A stretch of 55,189 bases of DNA from Chloroflexi bacterium OHK40 (GTDB taxonomy: Bacteria > Chloroflexota > Chloroflexia > Chloroflexales > Chloroflexaceae), in contig SFCB01000110.1 of NCBI GenBank assembly GCA_004367505.1, positions 1 through 55,189 of the forward strand, in the 5' to 3' direction. Position 1 is the first letter of the stretch. Every line of letters starts with the position of its first letter. Shown in pieces: positions 23,513-32,304 of the stretch. The notes under the pieces were generated by a model that saw only the letters and a program-made list of their open reading frames with translations, ran no database searches and had not been told where the DNA came from. Made by a program: the position numbers and the translations under genes.

Positions 23513-26206
23513 TCACGTATGCAGCGCGACTGGATCGACCCAGGCGAAGCCTCCCCCTGGATTCATTGTACCGTACGGATCGAGCTCGCGCTTAAGAGCG
23601 CGCATGAGCTCAGCAGCGGGCGGCGGGGCGCCCCACACGGGGAGCCCGGCGACAACCTGTGGGGCACCGGCGAACAGGTGGGCGTGGCGCCGGCGCCTCA
23701 CAAGCTCCGTGAAGAGGCCCCTCAGCCCGACCGGCGGCCCGGCGGCGCGCAGGTAGGCCACGCCGCTGAGCCCACGGGCGGTGACGACGAGGGTGACGGC
23801 GCGGGCCTGAGCCTCTGCCTGAGCCTCCGCCAGCGCCGCACCGAGCTCCGCCGGCGGCACACAGAGCTTGAGGCAGGCTGTATCCTCGGCTTCGGCCGGG
23901 GCGGTTCGCCCGACCACAGCCGTCCAGAGCGCTGTCTCCTCTTCCCCGCGCACCTCGGACGCAGCGCCGCCGTGGCGGGCCGCCAGCCCGACGAGCTCGC
24001 GCATGTGGCGCTCCACGGCGGCAGGCAGACCTTCGGCCCGCACGCAGAGGAGTGCCGGCGCCGCCCTCGGCGCGGGCAGCGCACCGCCCTCCAGGTAGTC
24101 GGCGGCGGTGGGCAGGAGACGGGCGGCGGCCAGATCGTCGAGCAGAGCAAAGGCGGCGCCCCGATCCGGGAGTTCGAGCACCGCAGTCGCGGAGGCGGGC
24201 GGGCAGGGGAACATGCGCAGGCTCACGGCGGTAATCACGCCGAGCGTGCCATGGCTGCCAACAAAGAGCTTGACCAGGTCGTAGCCGGTGACGTTTTTGA
24301 CCACCTGGGCACCGAGGCGCACCACAGTTCCGTCAGCCTCAACCACGGTGAGGCCGAGGGTCCAGTCGCGCAGCGTGCCGTATCCCAGGCGGCGCGGGCC
24401 CTCGGCGGCACAGGCAACGAGCGCACCGAGGGTTGCATGCGCGGGATCGGCAACCTCGAGCGGCAGCATCTGGCCGTGAGCGGCAAGAATAGCCTGGAGC
24501 TCGGCGAGGGTCATCCCGGCCTCGACCCCGATCGTCAGGTCGTCGGGCTCGTAGGTGAGGATGCGATTGAGGCGGCGCAGTGCCAGCATCACCGCCGGCT
24601 GAGCAGCGGCCGCCGGCGCACGATGGCCACCTGTCGGTACGATGGCGGCCCCGGCACGGTGGCAGGCCGCTACGACGGCGGCGAGCTGCTCCACGGTTTC
24701 AGGCGCGACCACGGGCTCGTACGGAGACGCAGCCTGCTGCGTCCCGACAGGCCCATCGCCCTGCTGCATTCGCCCTTGCCGCATCCGCGCTCGCCGCTCC
24801 TCGGCCAACTGCGCGGGACCGCTGCCAGAGGGGAAGATCTTGGCAGGGTTGAAGTGGTCGCCGGGGTTGAAAACAGCGTACACAGCGGCCTGAATCTGGA
24901 GTTCGGCGCGGCTCAAGAGCAGTGGCAGGTACTCTTGCTTTTCGAGGCCGACACCGTGCTCGCCGCTGATCACACCGCCCTGGGCGATGCTCAACTCAAG
25001 CACGGCGCCGGCGATCGCGTGGGCACGCCGAACCTGGTCAGGGTCGCGCGGGTTGTAGAGCACCAGGGGGTGCAGGTTGCCATCACCGGCGTGAAAGACA
25101 TTGCAGATCTCCATCGCGTGCTCGTGGCGCAGGCGCTCGATCTGCTCCATCATCAGCGGGAGGCGGGTGCGGGGCACGACGGTATCGACGAGCAGATAGG
25201 CGGGGGCCAGGCGCCCGATGGCGCCGGCCACCGACTTGCGGGCGACCCAGACGCGGGCCTGCTCGGCGGGGGTGCGGGCGGGCCGTAGCTCGAAGGCGCC
25301 GTGCGCGCGGCAGATGGCGAGGATGGCCTCCAGCGCCTCATCGAGGCCATCCTCCACACCATCAACCTCAACGATCAGCAGGGTGGTGCCCTCCGCCTCA
25401 GGCAGGCCGAGAGCGTAGGCCCCGTTCACGGCGCGAATGGCGTTGTGGTCCATCACCTCCAGCGAAGTAGGGAGTGACCCGGTGGCGATCACCCGGCTGA
25501 CGGCGGCCGAGGCAGCGACGACGCTGGGAAAGAGGGCCAGAGCCACGCGGTTGGCTTCGGGCAGTGGCGTGAGGCGCACCAGCGCCCGGGTGACAAGGCC
25601 GAACGTGCCTTCGCTGCCCACCACCAGACCGGTCAGATCATAGCCGGCGGCGTCGGGCGTGCCATCACTCGTCCAGATCAGCGAGCCGTCGGCGCGGGCG
25701 AGTTCGACGGCGAGGGCGTGGTTCGTGGTGACGCCGTACTTGAGGCAGTGAGGGCCGCCGGCGTTGGTGGCAAGGTTGCCGCCGATCGTGCTGGCGCGCT
25801 GGGAGGATGGGTCAGGTGCGAACTGCAGGCCGAGCGGCGCGAGGCGGGCGTTGAGCTCGGCGTTGACCACGCCCGATCCAACGAGGGCACGGCGTGAGCG
25901 GGGCTCGATCGCTTCCACCCGATCCATGCGAGCGGTGCTGAGGAGCAGGCCGCCGCGCACGGGCACGGCGCCCCCAGCGATGCCGGTGCCGGCACCACGG
26001 GGGACCACGGCGAGCCCGGCGCTTACCGCGAGCGCCACCGCACGGGCGGCCTGGGCAGCATCGGCGGGCAACGCCACGACCTGCGGGGGATGCGCGACGA
26101 TCATGCTAGCGTCGGCATCGTAGGTGCGCAGGGCATCGGGCTCGACCACCACGGCCTCTGGCCCCAGGGCACGGCGCAACTCGGCGATCAGATCAGTGAG
26201 GCGCAT
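23513..26206 (-). CDS. GlcD-GlcE fusion protein (FAD-linked glycolate oxidase subunits in one chain)
   Basis: An 897-aa protein. Residues 1 to about 480 are a complete GlcD: FAD-binding VPRGAGTGIAGG, PDPSSQRASTIGGN and NAGGPHCLKYG. The C-terminal substrate domain has FHAGDGNLHP and GEHGVGLEKQEYL and ends FNPAKIFPSG. A charged linker of about 30 residues follows. From about 510 on there is a GlcE-like domain with YEPDDLTIGVEAG, GPRRLGYGTLRD and VVKNVTGYDLVKL, ending in LDPYGTMNPG. In the GlcE part the usual FAD-contact GGGTK is GGHRA, so flavin binding in that half may differ. The operon also has separate glcD and glcE genes, making this a second D/E set. It lies 31 bp after glcE. Confidence 0.93.
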   Translation of the reverse strand: MRLTDLIAELRRALGPEAVVVEPDALRTYDADASMIVAHPPQVVALPADAAQAARAVALAVSAGLAVVPRGAGTGIAGGAVPVRGGLLLSTARMDRVEAIEPRSRRALVGSGVVNAELNARLAPLGLQFAPDPSSQRASTIGGNLATNAGGPHCLKYGVTTNHALAVELARADGSLIWTSDGTPDAAGYDLTGLVVGSEGTFGLVTRALVRLTPLPEANRVALALFPSVVAASAAVSRVIATGSLPTSLEVMDHNAIRAVNGAYALGLPEAEGTTLLIVEVDGVEDGLDEALEAILAICRAHGAFELRPARTPAEQARVWVARKSVAGAIGRLAPAYLLVDTVVPRTRLPLMMEQIERLRHEHAMEICNVFHAGDGNLHPLVLYNPRDPDQVRRAHAIAGAVLELSIAQGGVISGEHGVGLEKQEYLPLLLSRAELQIQAAVYAVFNPGDHFNPAKIFPSGSGPAQLAEERRARMRQGRMQQGDGPVGTQQAASPYEPVVAPETVEQLAAVVAACHRAGAAIVPTGGHRAPAAAAQPAVMLALRRLNRILTYEPDDLTIGVEAGMTLAELQAILAAHGQMLPLEVADPAHATLGALVACAAEGPRRLGYGTLRDWTLGLTVVEADGTVVRLGAQVVKNVTGYDLVKLFVGSHGTLGVITAVSLRMFPCPPASATAVLELPDRGAAFALLDDLAAARLLPTAADYLEGGALPAPRAAPALLCVRAEGLPAAVERHMRELVGLAARHGGAASEVRGEEETALWTAVVGRTAPAEAEDTACLKLCVPPAELGAALAEAQAEAQARAVTLVVTARGLSGVAYLRAAGPPVGLRGLFTELVRRRRHAHLFAGAPQVVAGLPVWGAPPPAAELMRALKRELDPYGTMNPGGGFAWVDPVALHT

Positions 26207-26237
26207 ACGGGATTATCGATTGGACCAGGACCGTCTC

Positions 26238-27524
26238 CTAGACGACAAAGCGCCCAGGGTTGAGCACGTTCTCAGGGTCGAACTCGGCCTTGATCCGCCG
26301 CATCAGCTCGAGATTGGCGGGCGGCGCGCCCCACACGGGCAACTCGGCCGCCAGGCCAGGCGCGACGCTGGTGATCATCAGGTGGGGCCAGCGGGCCAGC
26401 AACTCCCCGTGCCAACCGCGCAGGCGCTCAGCATCGCCGTCGGCGGCCTCGGCGCGCATGTAGGCGACCCCGCTGAGGGCATAGGCGAGCACCCGGAGCG
26501 CCACCGCGTACCGAGCGGCGAGGGTGCGGGCATCGGCCAGGGCGGTGGCGAGGGAGCCGGGAAGACAACCAAGGCGCAGGGCGAGGAGGCCGGGGGCCGG
26601 ATCGAGTGGGTGAGCCTGCTGGCTCAACGCGGCCCACTGCTGCTGCTCGACCGGCGCATCGTTCAGGGTGACATCCAGCGCTCCCGCCTCGCCAGCCAGC
26701 GCCCGGAGATCGCGGGCGTGGCGCTCCACAGCGGCAGGTAGGCCCTCCACGCGCACCAGGAGCGTGGCGGGCGCATCCAGCCAGCCCTCGACGTACTGGA
26801 GACCGGCGGGAGCCAGCTGGCTCGCGGCGATCGACTCGGCGAGCTGCAGGGCACCCTCGGGACCCGCGAAGCGACACTCGAGTGTCGCGGCGGCACGGGG
26901 GCGGGGAACAAGCTTGAAATTGGCGGAGGCGATGATCGCCAGCGTGCCCAGGCTGCCAAGGTAGAGCTTCATCAGATCGAAGCCGCTAACATTCTTGACG
27001 ACCATCCCGCCTGCTTTGCTCACCCGACCGGTGGCCTCGATCACGCGGATGCCGATCAGCAGATCGCGGGCGGTGCCGTAGAGCAGCCGCCGGGGGCCAT
27101 CGACGGCGGTCGCGAGCACACCACCGATGGTGCTGCGGGAGGGCCAGGGGGCGTCGAGAGGCAACATCTGGCCATTGCGGGCGAGCTCGTCCGTGAGGGC
27201 CTGCAGGGTCATGCCGGCCTCAACGGAGATCGTCAGGTCGTCGGGCTCGTAGATCAGCACCCGATCGAGCCGCGCGGTACGCAGCACCACGAAGCGCTCG
27301 GCGGTGAGGGGGCGCCCCCAGCCCTGCTTCGTCCCACCGCCCCAGGGGAGCACGGCAACGCGGGCAGTGTGGCAGACGGCGACGCAGGCAGCGAGCTCCT
27401 CGACGCTGCCCGGTGAGGCCACGAGCAGCGGCGCCCGGCCATGGACGGCGTACGGGGACGGGTCAGCGAGGTGCGCCGTGCCGACAATCGACTCGAGTTG
27501 GCTGGAGAGCGTTCCGCCATTCAT
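26238..27524 (-). CDS. glcE: Glycolate oxidase FAD-binding subunit
   Basis: A 428-aa GlcE protein. It has the PCMH-type FAD-binding fold with VLPWGGGTKQGWGRP, YEPDDLTISVEAGMT, GPRRLLYGTARDLLIG and VVKNVSGFDLMKLYLGSLG. It ends in LMRRIKAEFDPENVLNPGRF, usual for the family. The start at 27524 (MNGGTL) has GAGGAG upstream; 15 more residues in frame are unsupported. It stands between glcD (225 bp upstream) and the glcD-glcE fusion (31 bp downstream). Confidence 0.94.
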   Translation of the reverse strand: MNGGTLSSQLESIVGTAHLADPSPYAVHGRAPLLVASPGSVEELAACVAVCHTARVAVLPWGGGTKQGWGRPLTAERFVVLRTARLDRVLIYEPDDLTISVEAGMTLQALTDELARNGQMLPLDAPWPSRSTIGGVLATAVDGPRRLLYGTARDLLIGIRVIEATGRVSKAGGMVVKNVSGFDLMKLYLGSLGTLAIIASANFKLVPRPRAAATLECRFAGPEGALQLAESIAASQLAPAGLQYVEGWLDAPATLLVRVEGLPAAVERHARDLRALAGEAGALDVTLNDAPVEQQQWAALSQQAHPLDPAPGLLALRLGCLPGSLATALADARTLAARYAVALRVLAYALSGVAYMRAEAADGDAERLRGWHGELLARWPHLMITSVAPGLAAELPVWGAPPANLELMRRIKAEFDPENVLNPGRFVV

Positions 27525-27749
27525 CGCTGGCTCCTCGCATACCAGGAGAAGTGGACAAGGGGCAAGCAAGACTACTGGATGACATTGCGATAATCGGCAG
27601 ATTTAGTCCGTTAGCGAGCAGATCTCCGTGAGAGGAAACGCACACGACAGTTCGAAGACGTGCATCGCCGCATCAAAGGCCCGCTTCTACCGCACACCGT
27701 GCTGGAGCTGCACGGATTCGGCTACACCTCCCCTATCCCCTCACCTCCC

Positions 27750-29198
27750 CTACGCCCCCTTCAATGCGCTCCACTCGATCCCCGCCCGCCGAAGCGCCGC
27801 GAGCTCGCCGCAGCCCCGGCCCTTGGGGAAGACCTTGCCGGGGTTAAAAAGATCGTGGGGGTCGAAGCTCTGGTGGAGGCCAGCCATGGCGGCGAGATCA
27901 TCGGTGGTGAAGAGCAGGGTCATATAATCCTGCTTTTCGACGCCGATACCGTGCTCGCCGGAGATCACACCGCCCTGCTCGATGCTCACGTGCATCACGC
28001 CGGTAGCGGCCTCCAGAGCGCGTTGGTTCTGGCTCCTGTCGCGGCGGTCGAAGAGGATGATCGGGTGGAGATTGCCATCGCCGGCGTGGAAGACGTTGGC
28101 GATCGGCAGGCGGTACTCCTGGGAGATACGACCGACCTGCTCCATGGTGTAGGGCAGGCGAGTGCGCGGCACCACCGTATCGACCAGGTAGTAGGTGGGG
28201 GCGAGGCGGCCCATGGCGCCAAAGGCATTCTTGCGGGCAGCCCAGACCTGGTTCTGCTCCTCGAGCGTGCGGGCGGGGCGCACCTCGATCGCGCCGTTAC
28301 GCCGGCAAACGGCCGTCACGTCATCAAGCAGCGCATCGAGGCCGTCTTCCACGCCGTCCACCTCGATCAGCAGGGCGGCGCCGGCGCTCTCGGGGAGGCC
28401 GAGGCGGTACATATCGTTCACGGCCTTGATCGCCAGCCGGTCCATGATCTCCAGGGCGGCGGGCAGAAAGCCCCCGGCGATCACCTGAGAGACGGATGCA
28501 GACGCACCGGCGATGTCGGGGAAGAGGGCCAGCACCACGCGCAGGGCCTCGGGGAGGCGGGTGAGCTTGAGCCAGGCCGCGGTGACGAGGCCGATCGTGC
28601 CTTCGCTGCCAGTGACGACGCCGGTGAGGTCGTAGCCGGGGGCCGCAGGGCTGCCATCGCCGGTCCAGATGATCGCGCCGTCGGGGAGCACCAGTTCGAC
28701 ACCGAGGACGTGGCTGGCGGTGATGCCGTATTTCAAGCAGTGGGGGCCACCGGAGTTGTTGGCGATATTCCCGCCGACGGTGCAGGCCTTCTGGGAGGAT
28801 GGGTCGGGGGCGAACTGGTAGCCATAGGGCTTGAGATACTGAGAGAGCTCCCAGTTGATCACGCCGGGCTGGCAGAGCACGCGGCCGTTGCGAGTGTCCA
28901 CCTCGAGGATCTTGTCCATGCGGGCAGTGCTGACGACGATCCCGCCGCTGATGGCGGTGGCGCCGCCAGAGAGGCCGGTGCCCGCGCCGCGAGGCACGAT
29001 CGGCACACCGTAGCGGGCGGCCAGGCGCACCACGCCGCTCACCTCCTGGGCGGTGGTGGGCAGCACGACCACGTGGGGCTCACCCGTGTCCATCACGCAG
29101 CCATCGGCGTCGTAGGTCATCAGGGCGTGGGGATTGTCGACCACGCCACCGGGACCGACCACCCGCCGCAGCTCCTCGACGAGTTGGGTGCGGTTCAT
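27750..29198 (-). CDS. glcD: Glycolate oxidase catalytic subunit
   Basis: A 482-aa FAD-linked oxidase of the GlcD/D-lactate dehydrogenase group that converts glycolate to glyoxylate. FAD-binding residues lie in VPRGAGTGLSGG and APDPSSQKACTVGGNIANN. The C-terminal domain holds NVFHAGDGNLHP and SGEHGIGVEKQDYM. It ends FNPGKVFPKGRGC. The ATG at 29198 has GAGGAGG upstream; the open frame to 29498 includes non-conserved sequence. It is the first gene of the glc operon and a close paralogue of the first half of the 23513-26206 fusion. Confidence 0.95.
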   Translation of the reverse strand: MNRTQLVEELRRVVGPGGVVDNPHALMTYDADGCVMDTGEPHVVVLPTTAQEVSGVVRLAARYGVPIVPRGAGTGLSGGATAISGGIVVSTARMDKILEVDTRNGRVLCQPGVINWELSQYLKPYGYQFAPDPSSQKACTVGGNIANNSGGPHCLKYGITASHVLGVELVLPDGAIIWTGDGSPAAPGYDLTGVVTGSEGTIGLVTAAWLKLTRLPEALRVVLALFPDIAGASASVSQVIAGGFLPAALEIMDRLAIKAVNDMYRLGLPESAGAALLIEVDGVEDGLDALLDDVTAVCRRNGAIEVRPARTLEEQNQVWAARKNAFGAMGRLAPTYYLVDTVVPRTRLPYTMEQVGRISQEYRLPIANVFHAGDGNLHPIILFDRRDRSQNQRALEAATGVMHVSIEQGGVISGEHGIGVEKQDYMTLLFTTDDLAAMAGLHQSFDPHDLFNPGKVFPKGRGCGELAALRRAGIEWSALKGA

Positions 29199-29512
29199 CG
29201 TATCCTCCTCACTCCGAGCCAGGGTTGGCGATTGGTGGTCGCGGCTGGGGATTCTGCTGCCATAGGGTTTCATCCGGCGCCCGGGGCGCTCGGCTCCACA
29301 GTACGCAGCGACGCGGCGCTGGCGCGCGGCGGGCAAACGGGGATTGCAGGATCGGGACGGGCTTTTGAATGTATTGTAGCACGCAAAGAACAACCGCCCC
29401 GGGCGCGTGGGCGGGGCGGTGGGACAATCTGATTGCTGTTTTGTTCTGTTTATCGCCTCAGGCAACGCGCGCGGCTTGCCACTGCGCTTAATCTGCAATC
29501 CGCAGCCTTGTC
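29199..29512. other. Upstream region of glcD with hairpin
   Basis: A -10-like TACAAT on the minus strand (29373-29378) may start the glc operon, though no good -35 box is found. The arms ACCGCCCC (29393-29400) and GGGGCGGT (29413-29420) form a strong hairpin. On the minus strand TTGTTCTTTG follows, so it may terminate transcripts entering from the right. No gene is seen. Confidence 0.45.
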
Positions 29513-29655
29513 TTATACTCCAAGCCAGTCAGCGATCTGCAACGCCGGCTCGAAGGGATTGACGAAGCGGACGCCTTCGAGAACGCTACCGACGTTGAAG
29601 TTCTCGCTGAAGACGACGGGCAGCTGATTGAGCCGTGCGGCAGCCCAGAGCCGAG
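29513..29655 (-). pseudogene. PIN-domain protein remnant (C-terminal end)
   Basis: Read on the minus strand, this stretch encodes LWAAARLNQLPVVF, then SENFNVGSVLEGVRFVNPFE and finally PALQIADWLGV before TAA (29513-29515). The pattern L-P-V-V-x-S-E-x-F followed by E-G-V-R-x-x-N-P-F is the C-terminal end of PIN-domain (VapC-type) ribonucleases. The first two thirds of the gene, with the catalytic acidic residues, are absent: the frame joins tnpB-like DNA near 29645. It is a remnant of a toxin-type gene cut by the event that brought the tnpB fragment. Confidence 0.75.
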
Positions 29656-30694
29656 CGGAAGCTGGCCTATCAGGAGCGGGGCGAAACGTTAGCCTTTGCC
29701 CGCCAGTGTGCCGCCCTGCCGCAGCTCAAACGGACCTGGCACCAGCTCAAGCGCGTCCACTCCCAGGTGCTTCAAGACGTACTGCATCGCCTCCAGCACG
29801 CCTTTGACGGCTTCTTTCGTCGCCGCAACGCCGGTCGGACCCCTGGCTATCCCCGCTTTCGGGGCACGGGCTGGTACGACAACTTCACCTACCGCCAGTG
29901 GGGCAACGGGGTCACGCTGGAGCGCGGGCGGCTTGTCCTGTCCAACATCGGCGCCGTCCGTATCGTGCGCGACCGGCCCCTCCAGGGGACGCCCAAAACC
30001 CGCACCATCGTGCGGAAGGCTGACGGCTGGTACGCCCACATCGCCTGTGAAGTTGCGCCCGAACCCTTGCCGCCAACCGGCAAGGCTGTCGGCGTGGATG
30101 TGGGACTGGAGCGCTTCGCGACGCTCTCGGATGGCACGCATATCCCCAACCCCCGCCTGTATCGGGCTGCCGAGCGGAGGCTGCGGCGCGCGCAGCGGCG
30201 GCTGTCGCGGCGGGTGAAGGGGAGCAACCGCCGTCGCAAGGCGCGTGAACTGCTGGCGAAGGCCCATCTGAAGGCGCGTCGGGCGCGGCTGGACTTCGCC
30301 CACAAGACGGCTCGTGCCCTGGTGAACGCGTACGACCAGATCGTTGTCGAGCAACTGAACATCCAGGGGATGGCGCGGAATCATCCCCTCGCCAAGTCGA
30401 TCAGCGATGCCGGATGGGGCCTCTTTGTGACGGTGCTGCGCGCCAAGGCCGCGAGGGAAAGGGCACGTGGTCGTGGAGGTCAACCCGGCCGGAACGTCGC
30501 AGACCTGTGCGCGGTGTGGTGAGCGCGTCCCCAAGCGGCTTGCCGTGCGGTGGCACGCCTGCCCGTATTGTGGGTGTACGCTGCACCGTGACCATAACGC
30601 CGCGCTGAACATCGTGCAGAAGGGCGGGGGCACCGCCTTCGGGGAGGCGCTGCCGGTGGGCAGGCCGCAGAACCGAGAACCCCGCACCCGTTAG
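29635..30694 (+). pseudogene. tnpB: RNA-guided endonuclease TnpB, truncated and frameshifted
   Basis: Two frames together give most of a TnpB. The first (29635-30522) runs from ERKLAYQERGETLAFARQ through GVDVGLERFATLSDG (RuvC-I Asp) to IVVEQLNIQGMARN (RuvC-II Glu). The second (from about 30452 to 30694) supplies VVEVNPAGTSQTCARCG, CPYCG (zinc ribbon) and LHRDHNAALNI (RuvC-III Asp). A +1 shift is needed within 30450-30467, in or near a GGGAAAGGG run. About 35 N-terminal residues are missing, replaced by PIN-remnant DNA. All three catalytic acids survive, so decay is recent, or the shift is a sequencing error; the lost N-terminus argues for a dead gene. Confidence 0.85.
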
Positions 30695-30708
30695 GGGCCG
30701 GAGTGTCA
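29645..30708 (+). mobile_element. IS200/IS605-type element remnant
   Basis: The element consists of a 5'-truncated tnpB and a right end. Past the tnpB stop the sequence forms a CCCC/GGGG hairpin (about 30679-30698) and closes with GGAGTGTCAG, a right-end form common in IS605-group elements. The 3' part of tnpB and this end are where a guide (omega) RNA would be encoded. The left end and any tnpA are missing. It lies between a PIN remnant and the last codons of a WD40 gene, both on the minus strand. Confidence 0.7.
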
Positions 30709-31483
30709 GATCCCGCTCGGGCACTGCTCCAGCTGTAGGTACTGGCGACACTCCTCGGGCATCCAGGTGCGCGTGAGACGCTCGCGCCCCAGGGCGATTA
30801 GCTCGGCCAGGTCGAGGGTGAAGAGCGTGGCGCTGTTGGCGCCCGTGCTGGCAATCAGGTGCTGACCGCTGTTCCCTCTGCCGGGGCCTCATACTGGCTC
30901 AACCGCGCCCCAGTTGCCAGGAAGCCGGCACTATACCCGGCACGCTCCCACTCAGCCGCCTCCTGGGCCAGCCGCCGCTGCACCAGCAGGTCGGACCTGG
31001 CGGCGTCGAGCCAGCCCCGTAGACGCGGCCACTCGCGCATCAGGGCCTTGTGGGCCACCTCCACCGTCGGCTCACGGGTGGTCGGTCGATGAAGTCGGCC
31101 CGCAGTGTCACTACGATCCGCAGCCGCGAGCGCTCATCGAGCATGGCCGTGACGATGCTATCCAGCAGCCGGGCGCGGGTTGCCTCATCGGGGGTGAGGG
31201 TGAACAACTCCTCGAACTGGTCGATCACCAGCAGCAGCTCGGTGACGGGGTCAGCGGGCAGCACCAGGCGGGCGGCGCGCACAAAGGCGGCGCGCTCATC
31301 GGGCGGGACGGCCAGGGAGACGGCGAGGCGCTCGGCGACCTGCCGCGAGGCGCGCAGGGCGCCTGCCTCAATCTTGCGGATGGTGATCGCGGCGCAGCCG
31401 ACGCGGCGGGCCAACTCGTCCTGGGTCAGGTCGAGGGCGCGGCGGCGCTCACGCACCTGGCGGCCAAAGGGAATCGCTCCCAT
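30706..31483 (-). pseudogene. XRE-nSTAND1-WD40 protein, collapsed by internal deletions
   Basis: Fragments of one multi-domain gene follow in correct order on the minus strand. From 31483 there is an XRE-type helix-turn-helix (FGRQVRERRRALDLTQDELA, then VGCAAITIRKIEAG). It runs straight into the nSTAND1 Walker B region (ELLLVIDQFEELFTL...VVTLRADFIDRP) with the P-loop part absent. After a frame change comes TREPTVEVAHKALMREWPRL to GARLSQYEAPAEG, the end of the nSTAND1 domain. After a third change comes SGQHLIASTGANSATLF and LTRTWMPEECRQYLQLEQCP, the last WD40 repeat and C-terminal tail. The intact gene would be above 1000 codons; about 260 remain. The stop (30706-30708) falls in the right end of the IS605-type remnant. 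Confidence 0.82.
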
Positions 31484-31572
31484 AGCGGGCCATCCTGATG
31501 TCGATAACCGACGGCAGATGAGGGTCATTCTAGCCCGCAGGCGCGCTGCTGTGAAGGTGGCGCCGTCCCTTG

Positions 31573-31632
31573 TATCGCTTTCTCTATCGCTTGTTAATGG
31601 CGCTTTACAAAGTGTATCGCCTGCGCTATCGC
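31573..31632. promoter_or_regulatory. Four TATCGC repeats in two pairs
   Basis: TATCGC occurs at 31573, 31585, 31615 and 31627, that is, two direct-repeat pairs with 12-bp internal spacing whose first copies are 42 bp apart. Between the pairs is an AT-rich patch. The block lies between the start of the XRE-type pseudogene and the plus-strand gene at 31712. It may be the operator of the lost XRE regulator or of another factor. Confidence 0.5.
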
Positions 31633-31711
31633 TCGGGGCCTGTACGCGGCCGGCGCCGCCTGCTTTACTGGAGCCAGTGAACCGCAGCGCACAACACCCG
31701 AGGAGGCTACG

Positions 31712-32176
31712 ATGCATCCGGACCAACTCTACACCACCCGCACCCTGCAGCACAACGACCTGCTCGCCGAGGCCGAGCGCGAGCGACAGCAGCGCCAGGG
31801 GCCCGGGAAGCGCCCCACGGGGAGCCGGGGCCTGCGCGGCCTGCTGCTCGCAGGCGCCGGCGGCGCGGGCGCGGCATTGCTGGCGCTCGTCATCTCCGCG
31901 CCCTGGGGCGGGCCGGCCCGCACAGGCGCCACCACGCAGCCCTTCAACCGAATCTTCGCCGACGAGGCCCGCTCCACGCCAGCGATCGAGGAGTACCTGG
32001 CGGTGCTGGCGACCTCGACCGACCCGGGCGACACCCTGGTTGTGCGCAGGGCCCCCGGCGCCCCCACGCCTGTGGAGTGCCGCCTCGGACAGTTGCCCGG
32101 GCTGCTGATCTGCGCCCCTGGCGTCGATCCCGGCTCACAGGGCAGGGTCACGCTCCAGCCAGGTGGGCCGCGCTAG
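31712..32176 (+). CDS. Hypothetical membrane-anchored protein, 154 aa
   Basis: The start has GAGGAGG upstream. The N-terminus MHPDQLYTTRTLQHNDLLAE with a following charged stretch resembles the short N-terminal segment of many small Actinobacteria/Chloroflexi proteins of unknown role. One membrane helix (about 44-63) follows, rich in Gly, Ala and Leu. The outer part of about 90 residues has no known motif but includes two Cys (CRLG and ICAPG) that could pair. It is convergent with the 32508 gene and followed by the palindrome array. I cannot assign a function. Confidence 0.6.
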   Translation: MHPDQLYTTRTLQHNDLLAEAERERQQRQGPGKRPTGSRGLRGLLLAGAGGAGAALLALVISAPWGGPARTGATTQPFNRIFADEARSTPAIEEYLAVLATSTDPGDTLVVRRAPGAPTPVECRLGQLPGLLICAPGVDPGSQGRVTLQPGGPR

Positions 32177-32304
32177 CGTAACGGTTGGGCCTTCAGCATA
32201 GCGCCGGATGTCCCCCACGCGATGCGCGCAGACTACGGCGGCATTGCGGCGGCGCCCGGGCGTCCCACACGCCCGGGCCCCCCACCGGGACACCCCGTAG
32301 GTAC

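Noticed and set aside
29433-29627. 64-codon plus-strand frame before tnpB considered as tnpA remnant
   Set aside because: The product lacks the Y1 transposase HUH and Tyr motifs, and the bases from 29513 are better explained as a minus-strand PIN-domain end.
30450-30470. Programmed frameshift in tnpB
   Set aside because: The gene has also lost its N-terminus and there is no clear slippery site with a downstream structure, so ordinary decay or a sequence error is simpler.
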